DNA from: Montifringilla adamsi
Lineage: Eukaryota > Chordata > Aves > Passeriformes > Passeridae
Length of the DNA: 64,000 nt
NCBI GenBank assembly: GCA_017590115.1
Contig: JAGGNK010008260.1
Coordinates: 21,463 to 85,462, forward strand
Direction of reading: 5' to 3'
Shown here: one piece after another, positions 48,351 to 59,946 of the stretch
Position numbering within the stretch: position 1 is the first letter of the stretch
Layout of the letters: every line of letters begins with the position of its first letter
The notes under the pieces: model-generated
The model's input: only the letters and a program-made list of their open reading frames with translations
The model's database searches: none
What the model was told of the DNA's origin: nothing
Position numbers and translations under genes: made by a program

Positions 48351-48920
48351 AATGTAATGGCTAGTATATGGTTAACTAGTTGCTTAATGTTGAATAGACA
48401 AAAAAGAAAAAAAAAACTCACCAGGTGGACAGCTTTAGAGATAGATAAGTATAGTACTAATGAGAAATTGGCAAATGTAAAGCAAATTAACCACAAAATA
48501 AAGAATTTAGACCAGTTAGGACCAGACAGACCCAGGAACACTGTAACTGCGCATGTTCTGAAGACAAAGTTGAAAAGCTCAGATGCAAAGAAGACCTTGG
48601 AAGCCTTCATCAAAGACCCCCGATGACCCCCACATTGGGGAGGTGCAAGTGCAGTGCAAGAGAACTATCTAATAACCATGAGATCATACTATGTAAATTA
48701 GTTCCGGCATGTATGTGATGATGTAGTGACATAGTGACACTGAGCAATACTTACTGTGTAAATATACCACAGCACTTGACAAAGGTGGGTGAGTTAGGTG
48801 GAGATATCCCCCTCACCACCAGTGCTGCAATAAACAAATACCTGCTGTATAGACATCAGTCTATGAGGATTTATTTCCAACCTATCTTTCAGGCATCAGT
48901 GCTTTGGGGCAAACCTTGAC
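48350..48920 (+). repeat. Probable LTR, plus orientation
   Basis: Contains ACTGTGTAAATATACC upstream of GCTGCAATAAACAAATACC (signal at about 48,828) and ends GGGGCAAACCTTGACA near 48,920. It lies within minus-strand pol sequence and probably interrupted it. The 5' boundary and duplication were not determined. Confidence 0.5.
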
Positions 48921-48929
48921 AGATCAATT

Positions 48930-48965
48930 TCCTTCTATGGTACCACTGTTAAGATGCCCTTTTTT

Positions 48966-48996
<31 letters not shown>

Positions 48997-49990
48997 CTTA
49001 CTATTTCATCAGCAAAATTATTCTCTAATTTGGGAGTTGTTTCCCCATTTTGATGAACTTTGCAATGCATAAAAGCTGCTTCTTTAAACATCCACATATT
49101 CTGTAGCAGTGCATGGATCTGTTCAGTATGTTTCATCCCATTACCTTGAACAGTTGGCAGTCCTCTTTCCTTCCAGATGACTTCATGGACATACACAACA
49201 TTAAATGCATATTCAGAATTAGTCCATATTTTTACCTTCTTTCCTTCACTCAGTTCTAGATTTTTCGTTGATGCAATCTGTTCAGTTCTCTGCAATGACA
49301 TATCTGATGGCAAGTCCTTTGCCTTTGATTACCTTATCTGTGGTTGTCACTGTATAAACTGTCATTTGTTTGCCATCTCACACGAAGCTGCTCTCGTCTG
49401 CATACAGCTCCCAATCTGGATCTTCTGGAGGCACATCCTTCAGGTCTGGTCTTCTGGAATAGGCCTCTTTGATGGTCTGATACATTATCAGTTAGTGTCG
49501 GGAACAAAGACATACCAGGATTGTCAGCAAATGTTTTCAAAATAACATTCCCCTGTTTCAGTAACATGGCATGGAATACATGTCGCCAATGTTCACAGGA
49601 CAAACTTACAGTGAGTTGTATGCAACTGTTAGATGCAGCAATTCTTGGCTGCTGGTTGAATGCAGCAATTCTCAGCTGCTGCCTTCTCCAGTTCCTTTGC
49701 CAGCTGATTTCTGAATATAGTTGGGCTGTTCTTTAAACCCTCAGGTAGGACTGTCTCAGTGAGCTAGCTCCTTTTCCCTGTTTCAGGATTCTTCCACTAA
49801 ACAGCAGAGTCCTTGGCCTTTCTTATTTACAGGGATGCAGGAGAAGGTATTTTTAAAATTAAATATAGAACACCATCTTAAGTTATCTGCTATTCTCCCC
49901 ACTCTGCAAAATTTCAATTGACTCTTCTTAGGAGAATTTGGCAAATAGAGAAACTGATGAACCACAGAGTGTTTTCCCAATTCATATTTC
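48930..49990 (-). pseudogene. RT, connection and RNase H fragments, second minus copy
   Basis: Near 49,850 the minus strand reads FNFKNTFSCIPVNKKGQ, the RT palm stretch that normally holds the first catalytic Asp, here replaced by Asn. Connection-to-RNase H follows in 49603-49334 (PEDPDWELYADESSF-like sequence) and RNase H proper in 49313-48924 (VKIWTNSEYAFNVVYVHEV, then MHCKVHQNGETTP, then FADEIV). TDS-type catalytic residues have become TNS. Badly decayed. Confidence 0.75.
48968..48997. repeat. C(30) homopolymer
   Basis: Thirty consecutive C in RNase H/integrase sequence. On the minus strand it is a G run that reads as glycine codons in an open frame. Length is likely unreliable in an assembly. 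Confidence 0.95.
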
Positions 49991-50099
49991 AAAGGCTGGA
50001 AGAAAGTGCCACAGGGGTGAGATGAGACCTATCTATTCTCACAATATCCTGACTCGGTTTCCCTTCTAAGGTGTTCATTAAAACAGGACTCTGCTTATA

Positions 50100-51060
50100 G
50101 CCTGTCTTAAGGGAGCCTGAAATGTGGCTTCTTCCTCTTCCTTTCCAATGTTTCTTCTAAGAGGTACACTGGTTTTGCCAGATCAGGCAGATGTCCATAA
50201 CTGGACCTTGCCTTTTCCTCTTGGGTAACAAAGAGGAGAGGAGCAGATAGCATAGCCCCATTCCCATAGACCCGCACGGCAGGGCAGGGGAGGCTGCTCT
50301 GACCAGAGCTCAGCAGTGCAGACGAGAACCGCCCACTGCCTGGTGCTTGTTGCTCCCTGCAGGAGCGTCTCCGAGCGCAGACCCAGCAGTGCTGCGTGGG
50401 GACGGACACACAGTGGGGACATACCTGCCTGGGGACACGCCCGGCATGACTAGTGCTGTGCGCTCCACTTCGACCGCGCCCGCCCCTTGCCGCCACCACT
50501 TTTTGTTTCCATATCTATCCAAAACAAAACTCGTTACAATGGAAACCTCAATAGAGGCGTCCATCATAGGAGCTGTGTTCCCACCTACAAAGGTGACATC
50601 AGCTTCTCCGAGGGGCTCAACCCCACCTCTGCCTCCAACCCCCGCGGTAGCAGAAGCGGCACTGCCCACGGGGATCACATCACTGATCGCAGGTCCTGCA
50701 CTCCCGGCCCCATCAGGGGCCATGCAGGCAGGGCCCAGGGGCGGTGGGCAGGCCGGGCCATGGCTGCATGGCGGCCCCGTCAGCGGACCAGGGGCAAGCT
50801 GCCCCGGCAGCCCCGGCCCTGGGCCGAGTCCTGGTGTTGTTCCTTTTTCGCCCCATCTCCCGGCCGTCGGCAGGGCAATGGCAGGGACCACCTTGGCCCC
50901 TCTCAGGCCGGCTTTTCTCCCCCTTCCTTTACGGGGGATGTGGCCTCCACGCTCACGGTGCTGTCTCGTGACTTTGACTGCAGTTCTGGGAGCTGCCTAC
51001 GCCCCAAAAATGCCATAAAATTTCTTCCTTGCTCACAGCATGTGAGAAATTATGCTCACT
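50100..51060. other. GC-rich block, open on both strands, origin unknown
   Basis: A CpG-rich island inside AT-rich retroviral debris. Long frames overlap: minus 50310-50891 (193 codons), plus 50347-51018 (223 codons) and plus 50487-51065 (192 codons). All are rich in Gly, Pro, Ala and Arg, as GC-rich sequence gives by default. It could be a proline-rich Gag part or leader of an ERV. LTR-like sequence lies next to it at 51,060-51,700, and a similar GC-rich stretch precedes an LTR at 60.37-60.6 kb. A captured host CpG island is another possibility. I recognise no domain. Confidence 0.35.
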
Positions 51061-51700
51061 TTTAAAAATTTCAAAGTGTTATAAATGAAAAATGAAAAAT
51101 AGCCAATTTTAATTAAAAAATGAAAAATAAAATTTATTGTGCGACCATAATACAGTCTCAACAGCCACCACCCAAAACAGACAGCATACCACCCCCGGGA
51201 AGTGATGCGGGTGAACATGAGGAATGGACTCACTAGTACCAGACCTCCCCGTCCACACCAACTGTCCCCAGTCCGTGGTTCTTATACGTTTTATTTTGCC
51301 CGTGGCAGAGATCCTTTGTTTCTGGTTCGAAGTCTTCATATTCATGTTTGGTCTTTTCTTCGGCTCAAGCAGCACAAAGCTTTCGTCCGGGAATTGAGTG
51401 ATGTGTTTCCCTGATTCCCGGAATCGGGTATTCAGTCTGTAGGTGTTGATGGCCCTGGTCCGGCCATCATCTTCTGGGTATCACGGGGCGCATACCTCCG
51501 TGACTGCCCATCTCCCGAGTAGCCGAGGCTCTCTTTGGATGCAAATGCCGTGGTGTCTATCTGCCACGGTTTCGTGGTTTCGTAATTTCATCATCCTGCT
51601 TAGGGTTTTTTCCATCCTGGGGAAAAAGGGATTCTCCCCCCCCCCTCCACAGTTTATTTTATACACCTATATTTTTATATAACGAGAAACTTCTGGGCTT
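51060..51700. repeat. LTR-related sequences in both orientations
   Basis: 51,060-51,130 resembles the reverse complement of the LTR end at about 60,975-61,037 (TTTTTCAT, AATTAAAATTGGCT). 51,330-51,470 resembles 60,630-60,760 in direct orientation (CATATTCATG, GGAATCGGGTATTCAG versus GGAATCTGGTATTCAG). A rearranged LTR of the family at 60.6-61.04 kb is the likely explanation. Confidence 0.4.
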
Positions 51701-53377
51701 CTTTCCTTTTTAAGGGGACAAAGGACAGTTTTGTCACTCCGTCAACAGGGGGCACATTCCTACAATACGCACAATGTTCATCCCTTAATTGCGAGAGCAA
51801 ATCATCCCATTACTCATCTATAACAAACCCCCTTTTTCTGTTTCTATGAGTCATTTGGCTTGAACAATTAACTCTTATTTTCAATTTTAATGAACCACTC
51901 ATTCTTGTCTTAAGTCAAATTTGATTTTGGATGAGTCATAATAACGTCTGTTGATGTGGGTGAGGACAGTGGAAAAAGGAAAAGAAACCTTGGGCTTTCT
52001 CTAAGCAAAATGATTTGTGGAGTTTGTGACATGAATTGGTCTGAACAGACAAAAGGTAGTAACAGAGGTCCAGTATGGCTTTTACCCCCACCTACCATGC
52101 CTACAGAGTTGCTGTCTGCAGCAGGGTTATAATCTTCTCGGTGGGGAACACAGAGGCCAACCTGGTCTTGCCCTCTGGTTCCCATCATATTCCACTTGTC
52201 AGTTTCCAAGTGAATTACTTCAACACTTCTCACTGTTCCTCTCCTCAACAGGCACTCATTCTCATCCATTTAAAATAGGACAATTACATTAATGACTAAT
52301 ACAATTAAAATTCCTTGTTTAAAGTGTTACTTAAGCAGTTTTCAAGCTGGCCGGTGGAAGCTTGACTCTATTTTTCAGATGTTTTGGGGGCTTTTCTGGT
52401 TACTTCTCAGTTTTCTGGTTACTTCTCAGTTTTCTGGTTACGAGTCAATCTTGTCTCACCCGGTATGGATGTTATGGTCCATTCTTTGGGTTCTTTCACC
52501 GGGCTTCTTAATTTTGTCTTAGACAGTATTTTGAAGAGGAGAAGCAGCAGAGGTCAGGCAATCTTCTTGCCAGCCTGGCCAGAACTGCAATGCTGGCTTA
52601 TGAACCATTGTAGGCAGGTGTCTCTTGGCCCTCACATCTGGCAGAGACACTGCAGTTATCTTAGTTGAGCTTAAATGGAAAAAAGAAAGCCACCAGCATA
52701 AAAAAACAAAGCACAAGTAGTTTTTCTCCAATAAACAGGTGGATTTATCTAGGTTGTAGCAGCAATGCTTACTAGCTTACATCCCCCTCCAAATTTTTGG
52801 TTCTCAGGTTCTCTAGGATGTTCCAGGCTTATCTGCTCTGGCAAGACCTGGGTGTCTGCCACTCTAGGCTTTGGAGATGTGCTAGTGGCATGGGCTTCTC
52901 CCGGGACAAGAGAAAATGTTGTGGTTTTGTGCTGGCAAGTGAAAGGCACAAGCAGCAGCTGTCACTGATCTGGTTATTGCTGTCACCAATGGGGGCACTG
53001 CCACATTCACACCGTGGGCTGCACGTAAGATGGAAGAGGGCAACTTTGTGAGAAAGGTAACAAACAGGACTGGTAACCACTGAAAAAGGCAAAAGGGGTC
53101 TTGTTTTTTGGCCAAGGTAGAGCTGGTCTAGAGAGGAATAATATTTTCAGCAGTTACCTACCCAACAGCACAGGGACAATGACTAGAGGAAGGCAACACC
53201 ACATTAGGATTTGCCATCAGCATTCTCCAAAACTTTTGGGTTTAGCAAAAGCTTTTTGGCCACAGCTGCCTGCTTTTTCTGTACCCAGCTGGGTCCTCAG
53301 CTGTGCTAGGCTGTCCAGCCCTTGGGCTCATGAAAAGGACACTTCTCTTAGAGAAAAGGGACAAAGGGACTGGCCAT
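51700..53377. other. Unassigned, probably ERV-derived
   Basis: No domain recognised with confidence. A 19-bp unit (TTTTCTGGTTACTTCTCAG) is repeated almost three times at about 52,395-52,441. A purine-rich stretch AGAGAAAAGGGACAAAGGGA at about 53,349-53,368 just before the next LTR looks like a polypurine tract, which would make this the 3' internal part of a plus-strand element. Confidence 0.35.
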
Positions 53378-53985
53378 TGTCAGAACCCAGGATGTCCCCC
53401 TGACGGTCCTGGATGATCCAAGCCCCAGCCAGGGGGCTTTGAAGCCCTGGCAGGGGGGTCGGAGACCCTGGCATGCAACCAAAGACCCCTGTGGCTTTGA
53501 GTTTGACCCATGGAACAAATTAACACCTTTGTATGAAGAATTAAAGGTCACAAAAGTTTAGATAGCATAACAGTAGTTGTCAGAGGGTGAAAAGTGGAAT
53601 TTTGTAGAATTTTACTATGGGGGTCTAGGGCACAAGATGGAGGAATCTGGGCGTTGTCCTGTCCTTCTTCCTTGCCTCCATTTTGTTGGTGATGGTGGCA
53701 CTTTGGGATTGGTTTAGACTAGAAACTCACTGTCTAACATAGGTGATAGGTATTGGGACACAACTGTAAATATCAAATATGTAGGTTATCGTATAAAAGA
53801 CAACACCAGCCCTGTGGGTGGGCACTGTGCCTCAGACTGACCTGCAGAACAGATCTTGGCAGGCCAGACAGAAAATGTTTTAGATAAAAAATAATAAACA
53901 ACCTTGAGAACGTGAGCTGAAGGCTCCTGATCAGTTCTTCGATGTCTGGGTTGGGGAAAAGAGACTTTCAACACACCTCGGGATC
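53378..53985 (+). repeat. LTR, plus orientation
   Basis: Begins TGTCAGAACCCAGGATGTCC, has TATAAAAGACAACACC near 53,793 and AATAATAAACAACC near 53,890, and ends near GACTTTCAACACA. The layout (U3, TATA, polyadenylation signal) is complete. The right boundary and any duplication are uncertain. A polypurine-like tract lies shortly upstream. Confidence 0.65.
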
Positions 53986-54169
53986 ATCTCAACCAGAGGA
54001 AATCTGAGAGCCATGCCTAAGATGCTTCCCCTTCTTTCTAGAGCAGGCAGACTCTTTTTGCTTTAACAGCTATAAAAGGCAAAACGCAGAGGAAAATTCT
54101 TTTTTTTTTTCATGAGAACAGAGGGTACACAGAGAACCAGGGGCCACTCCAGCCAGCAGAGCTCAGTAG

Positions 54170-54680
54170 TGACACACAGACACACACACACGTCCGTTTT
54201 TCCCAGGTGGGACAGCAGCCGGATGCATGGAGCTGTGTATCCAGAGCCGTGTCTCTAGAGCCATGTCTCTGGGCGTGCCTAGCTTGTGTGTGCACCTAGG
54301 GACATGTGCAAAGCTAGTGAACACACACAAGCACTTGCTCACCTGCACAGAGCCCTGGTACTTGCTTATAGCACTTGCACACACACATGGAGCTGTGCAT
54401 ACCTAATCTGCACACACCAGCACACGTGCATAACAGAGCTGTGCACACTAATGTGTGCAGTGTCATACACATCAACACACACATATGCCACACAGGGCCA
54501 TGCTCACATCTACAGAGCCTGTGCACACTCACAACTACAGAGCTATGCACAAACCTACTCACACTTGAGAGTGTGAAATTCAACACACATACACACAGCC
54601 ATATATGCTGTCACACCTGTGTACCTCAGCACCTGTGCGTGCACACAGAGCCATGCACACTGGCAGACACATGCACAGCA
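54170..54680. repeat. CA-rich degenerate minisatellite
   Basis: Long stretch of CACACA, GCACAC and variants of CACAGAGCCATGCACAC. The frames rich in His, Cys and Thr here are products of the repeat and not genes. Confidence 0.8.
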
Positions 54681-55023
54681 CTCCCCTAGAGCTCTCCTGC
54701 CCTGACTTCTCCACAGGTCTCTCCCTGTGGAATTACAACATGGTGGGGATGGGGACAGGAGAGGGGAGTATGGGGGGGACATTGTGGCACAGTCTTCTTC
54801 ACTTTTTTGTTTTTCCTCATACCACTTAATCAGTTAATTATGCTCACAATTAGTTAAAACATGCTGCTATAAGTACAAACAAGAAAGGCTAGGACAATCT
54901 TGACATGAGATGGATCACATCTACTGCCTGTTACCTTCTGGGCAATATTTAACTGTTTAGCTTCACAGACCCATGCTCCAGCACTCCCAGTGGGGTCCTG
55001 GAAAGAGAATAGTAGCACCCTGC

Positions 55024-55369
55024 TGTGGCAGCAGCTCTCTGGCCACAGAGAGAAACAGACAACTTTCCCAGGCATCGTTCTGGGAAAGGCTGTAAGAAGA
55101 TCAGAGAAAAGAATGAGAAACAATTCTTATCTTAACTTGCTGCACCTGGTATTGTGAACATGTGGAATGTGTTATGGAGATTTGTTTACCAAAGGGTGGT
55201 TTCTTAATTAGCCAATGGTGATGGTGTTTTAAGTAAAGGACCAATTAGGTCCACCTGTAGCAAACTAGGGTATAAAAGTATGGGTTTCTTAATAAAAATT
55301 ATCAGCCTTCTTTGAAATACATGGAGTCTATGTCAATTATTACCCAGCCAGGGACCTGTTGTGCTGACA
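55024..55369 (+). repeat. Solo LTR, sister of 39151-39521
   Basis: 346 bp from TGTGGCAGCAGCTCTCTGG to GTTGTGCTGACA. It is flanked by CCCTGC (55018-55023) and CCCTCC (55370-55375), a five-of-six match. It shares GGAATGTGTTATGGAGATTT and GTTTACCAAAGGGTGG with 39,300. A TATA-like GGTATAAAAG lies near 55,269 and a polyadenylation signal in CTTAATAAAAATT near 55,290. Confidence 0.85.
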
Positions 55370-55465
55370 CCCTCCTAGTGTTAAATTTGAGTGGAGAACG
55401 ATTGTTTTCTGTTACACTTGATTAAAAAATTAGTGTTCACAGAGAAAGAGAAAAAGGTAGGAGGT

Positions 55466-55999
55466 TGTTGTAGTATCCCATGAACTCTCACCCCCAGCCA
55501 ATTCCCAAGGGTATTGCCTTTGAAAGACTTACCATAGAGTTCATTCCTCCTGTGGGACAGACAAGTCTCCCTCATGGACCTCTGTCTCACTGATTCCCAT
55601 ATTTTGCAACTTTCTCTGGTTTCTCCTTTCACTGTTTCCTCATTGGTTGGGTACCCCTGGTGGCTGTCCCCCCTCTCCCCTGGAGACCAATCCCCTTTGC
55701 CCTGCCCTTAGCTTTGCCCCCCCCCCCCCATCCCTTCCCATTCTTAAGCTGTCCACAGCACATGCTAGCTCTCTTTTCGTCTGGGTTTCCCTTCAGCATG
55801 TGCACCAAATAAACTTTGCTGGAACTAACCCTTACAAAAGAGCCTTCTGCCTCTCTTTGCTGAACCAGCTGAGGTGAGTGTGGTGTGTGGATCTGACTGC
55901 GTTGCCTGAATGCTAATCCAACCGCCTTTTCCACAGGAGATGCTTGTTGGGAACAGACAATACATAGCAGCACCCACCATCCAACTCCCGCTTTTTACA
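55466..55999 (+). repeat. Solo LTR with perfect GGAGGT duplication
   Basis: 534 bp from TGTTGTAGTATCCCATG to CTTTTTACA, flanked by GGAGGT at 55460-55465 and 56000-56005. Family member of 10677-11174 (shared CCCATGAACTCTC, CTTCAGC, AAAAGAGCC, GTTGCCTGAATG). AATAAAC near 55,808. It lies immediately beyond the gag frame of the minus-strand element, so it cuts that element. Confidence 0.9.
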
Positions 56000-56005
56000 G
56001 GAGGT

Positions 56006-57100
56006 GGCAAAAGGAAAGAGGAAAATAAAGCATACCCCAAGCCAGTGTTTTTCTCAAATCCAGGATTTTTTGTTTGGACAGAATGGGGTACAGAGTAGCT
56101 TTCTTTTGAGATTCAGGTCTGAGAGGCTAGAGCTAGATGGGTTGTTCAGTGAGAAGTCCCTTCTCCCTGATCTGTACTGGGGTTGTTTTTCAATTATTAT
56201 ATGGATGTTTAAAACTTGGCACACCCACTCTTCCTTCGACTTACACCACAGCCAGTACACCTGGTTGGACCCAATCTCCCTCTCAGTCCACTCTATTACA
56301 CAATACTGCATAACCTTATTTTCACTTTTGGTGTTGGGGTCACATCTCCACCGGGTTAGTCTTCTTCTTAGGGGGTTGTTTAGGGGTATCTTTTCATTTC
56401 TCCCTCGCTTTGGGGATTTTTTACTTGCTCTTAGACTCATCTTTCTAACAGCCTCTCAAAACAGAAGCCCCCCCCAATGTGGAGTTCGGCGGGAGAAATG
56501 CGGCACGCAATATGAGTGATCAGCAAGTCTCCGAAGTTTATTGAATAGGCACACATATTTATAATAGTGTTAATAAGGCTAATGCATATTGCAAAAAGCG
56601 AGCTCATTATTGGTTAGTTGTTTATCAGTCAACTACGCCTACATTTACATTCTTGTGTCTACCTTGTTGTGGCTTTTCTTATCGTTTCTTCATTCTTCCT
56701 AGCTAACGAACCTCTCCCACAACCTCATGTTTCGGCAAGGGCACAGTGACCTTGCTGCATTTGGACACTGATTCCCGACTCCTATCCTCGTCTCCTTCTT
56801 GCTTAACTAACGGTATTATTCCAGCATGACCTTTGTCAGCTAGCTAACTGTCCACAAAATCCTCTACACCCCAACAGTAAAAAGAAAAGGAAAGAAAGAG
56901 AGAAAGAACCCCTTACATTCCTCTAAGAAAGCAAAGGTAAGCAAACAACCCAGCAAGGTCTGGATGTTAAAAATGACCATATAATATTGGCTTTGGTATT
57001 TATGTATTAGATTTTGCATGTTGTTATTGATCATAAGTATTTAGATACGGTACAATTTATAACTCCTTTTAACTGCTTGTTAATATAACATAATCTATTA
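56006..57100 (-). mobile_element. Minus-strand gamma-like ERV start (LTR, tRNA-Pro-like site, gag)
   Basis: Reading down the minus strand: an LTR with ATTCAATAAACTTCGGAGAC (about 56,530-56,550), then a primer site in the text ATTGGGGGGGGCTTCTG near 56,470. This is a worn version of the TGGGGGCTC tRNA-Pro type. Then a 128-codon gag frame follows (56440-56054). The LTR start above about 57,000 is not fixed. The body of the element is missing beyond the solo LTR at 55466-55999. Confidence 0.6.
56054..56440 (-). pseudogene. Gag matrix fragment, gamma-like
   Basis: 128 open codons starting MSLRASKKSPKRGRNEK, with VMQYCVIEWTEREI and WCKSKEEWVCQVLNIHI in the middle. The same pattern (QFCVIKRAKKEI, VYWP, VWICQALNLFV) appears in the gag remnant at about 60,080-60,190. 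So the two are related, and both fit an N-terminal Gag matrix region that targets the particle to the membrane. The frame ends by divergence, not at a natural Gag end. Confidence 0.6.
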
Positions 57101-57760
57101 GTTTAAGGATGCACTGTATAGCTCATAGAAATAGTAGTTTAATGAATATAATATCTTGTATAGTGTTGCCCTGATTTTTTAAGATTTTCTAAGCCTTCTG
57201 ATGTTTGCATTCTTGTAGCAAACTTTCTCACACACTTTCTGTAAACAACTTATTGTTTTGCATTCTTTTATGGAGGAGGAGAAACTTGATGGACTGTTGG
57301 TTTGTCCAGTGGCATTGGAGAGGTGGCACTTTCACCCTCCAATCCACTGTCACCTTTGGAAATCTATAAATGTTGGAGTCAAAAAATAAACTTCCCTTTT
57401 TCCTGCCTTGAGAGCAACAGCGTGTCTGCATCGTGTTGTCTCGTGTCCTATAGTGACAACTCTGGGAATCATACAACCAGGATTTTTTCTTTTACCAGAA
57501 CAAGATAGAGACCAATTAAGAGTACCAGTTTATGAGGACCTAAAAAGAAATAAAATGGAATTGATTAGAAGATTTCAAAAATAGAGAGATGAGGAATGGC
57601 CTCCTGAATGCATATTGGAAGCATATGGGCCAGCCACCTGGGCATAAGATGGGAGTTGGGGATATCAAACCTCAATTTACATGCTGAATCATACTACAAG
57701 ACTCCAAGCAGTTGTAGAGATAATAACAAACAAAACTGCTCAGGCATAGGAATGAATATC
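57101..57760 (+). repeat. Probable LTR and short internal piece, plus orientation
   Basis: GGAAATCTATAAATGTTGG then AAAAAATAAACTTCCC (signal near 57,386) looks like an LTR promoter and polyadenylation region ending around 57,456. The following 300 bp has a frame with RNKMELIRRFQK and EEWPPECILEAYGPATWA, which could be a Gag piece. I do not recognise it firmly. Confidence 0.4.
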
Positions 57761-58103
57761 TGTTGGCAATGGAGAGAGACGGGGAGACTGACTCGGTGAT
57801 CAGAATCTGATTTTATTGTGGGATACAAACACTTATATACTATTTTAGGGAGACTAGTAATGTGTACTATAATGATTAGGTTAAAATCACATACACAAAC
57901 TTATGCATATAACAACATCTCTTGCTTGCAGAGTTTAATAGGATTTTCTTTTTCCGGTCAACCCGTCTGATTTAATCTTCTTGCAATCTAGGTCTAATTT
58001 TCAAAGTTCCATTTGCTTTTGCCAAGGCATCCTGTTATTAAATCTCTTATGTTAACCAGGTCCAAAGTCCATCATCTGTCTTGTGTCCCCCAACATTCCA
58101 ACA
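57761..58103 (-). repeat. 3' LTR with polypurine tract, minus orientation
   Basis: On the minus strand it begins TGTTGGAATGTTGGGGGACA and ends CATTGCCAACA, 343 bp, with CACAATAAAATCAG as signal. Directly upstream is GGTGAAAGGGGCAGA (complement of 58104-58118), a polypurine tract abutting the LTR. So this is the 3' end of a minus-strand provirus, not a solo LTR. Confidence 0.75.
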
Positions 58104-58393
58104 TCTGCCCCTTTCACCAAAAAACCTCTTGTAATGGCTTTGTTATTTAACCTCTGCACACACTGAAAGGTATCATGATTAATACAATTGTTATCAAAAA
58201 TTATCACATACTTACCTATCTTAAAAAAAAATCTTTTAACTAAAAAACTCCAGCCACTATAAGGCTCAGGCTTGATCTTTATAAACTAAAAACATCCCTG
58301 ATGGCAGCCGCTTTACTGGATTCAGAAAGTGTGAAAAGTTCATATTATATGATTGGCTCTTCACAAATATTAAAATGAATACTATATGTGTTA
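58104..58393 (-). other. 3' internal remnant of the minus-strand provirus
   Basis: 290 bp upstream of the polypurine tract on the minus strand. A short frame contains CVQRLNNKAITRGF. It may be the end of env or an untranslated 3' region. It is cut at 58,394 by the next LTR. Confidence 0.35.
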
Positions 58394-58932
58394 TGTTGGA
58401 AAGTTATGCTGTATTAATCTCTTTTAAGTAGTGTGGTAAATACAGTTTTTAGGCTATAGCATAGTATTAAAATAGAAACTATGTGATGTAAGATATTTTT
58501 TGTAACTAGCTCAAGGAATGGATAAGAAAATCAAGAAATTCTTTGCATTATCCTCTCTGGATAGAGATAACAGCAACAAGACACCAAGATCCCAAGAGAA
58601 GAATTATTGCCTCCTTATCAGGAAAGCTCAGACTTTGAGGGACCAAGAAGATAGATTTACAAGATGAGGGGGGGAAGCTAAAATTGAGCAGAAACACCCT
58701 AGTTTGAAAGGAATGTTTGAATCATGTATGAGATCTATGAATATGCAATAGGCTATTGCTTTTAAGGGGTAATCCTTTGTTAGACAAGTGTGCTTTGAGA
58801 CAGAGTGCAAAGCACCCGGATGTTCGTAATTCTTTGATTTTTATTGTCTCTTATTGTCCTAATTTTTATTACTATTTTCATTACTATTAAACTTCTAAAA
58901 TTTTAACAGAAGTGAATGGCATTTTTCACAAC

Positions 58933-58950
58933 TGGTGCCGTGACTCAGAT
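58933..58950 (+). other. Primer binding site, tRNA-His type
   Basis: TGGTGCCGTGACTCAGAT matches the tRNA-His-complementary site known from class I ERVs such as HERV-H at all but one base. It lies two bases after the LTR end. Confidence 0.75.
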
Positions 58951-59912
58951 CTAACACCTCGCCGCAGAAACCTCAGAGGATTCTGAGTGAGGGAGGTGTG
59001 CCCTGTCAAGTTTGGCAGCCTCGCTCTGTTTCTTCTGGCATGATCGGCAAATGCAGGTTCCTACCCGGTGGACAAAAAGAGACAATAAAACAAAGAAAAG
59101 GGAAAAGGCTCCCTAAAACCACAGTAATTGGCCCCCCAAGACTAGTAGTGTACACGAAGACTCAGAAAGGAAAAAGGATTGTAAGTTCTTTTTGGGGGTG
59201 CAGATACGGGGGGGTTGTGAGATATGTGAATGAGATGTCGGCCAGCTACTCCGGACCTGCAAAGTGATCGTGGAGTTTCTGAGTGCTGCGGTTCCGTTAT
59301 TTCATGAGAAATGCTGCCAGTGAGGAAACAAAGTGAATGAAAAAGGAATGAGAGAGACCCCCGGGGTGACTGGGATGGGGTCCCAGGGAGGGGTTGGACC
59401 CCTCGGAGGAAGGGAGCAGAGGAGTTTCCTAGCACAATCCACTAGGAAATGGGACAAAAGGGAGGGCCCCCTATAAATTTTGCCAGGTTGAAGGTCTAAA
59501 CCACACAAGAGACTTGGGAGGGCCAAACTCAAGAGCACCTAGGCTTAAAAGCTGCTAGGCTGAGAGTAGCTAACACTAGAGACTCAGGGGTGTAGGATCC
59601 AAGAGCACCTTGAAATGGCCAATAACATCTGAGATTTTAACAAGTGATCTGAAAGTAAAAGGTACCTTATTGTTGTCTTGTTGTGTGTGAGAGTGAGCGA
59701 GAAATAAAAGCGAGTAAATGTAGATGAATGAAAGTATATGTAATGTAAATTGTTTATTTTAAGCTTCACTTAATCTCCTTGGAGGGAGGTGTATTGAATT
59801 GTATTGCCATAGAAAGGGATTGCACTGCAGATAAAGGGTATTGCCATGGTTTCATTTCCAGTTGCGACAAACTGACCAAGAAAGAGCCTCTCCTTCTAAA
59901 GGGCAAAGAACT

Positions 59913-59914
59913 AA

Positions 59915-59946
<32 letters not shown>

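Noticed and set aside
54286..54689. His/Cys/Thr-rich frames that might be a metal-binding protein.
   Set aside because: They are translations of a CA-rich degenerate repeat. Several frames look alike, as expected of repeats.
58628..58810. A 60-codon minus-strand frame within the LTR at 58.4-58.9 kb.
   Set aside because: It lies in LTR U3 sequence with promoter-like layout and has no recognised motif.
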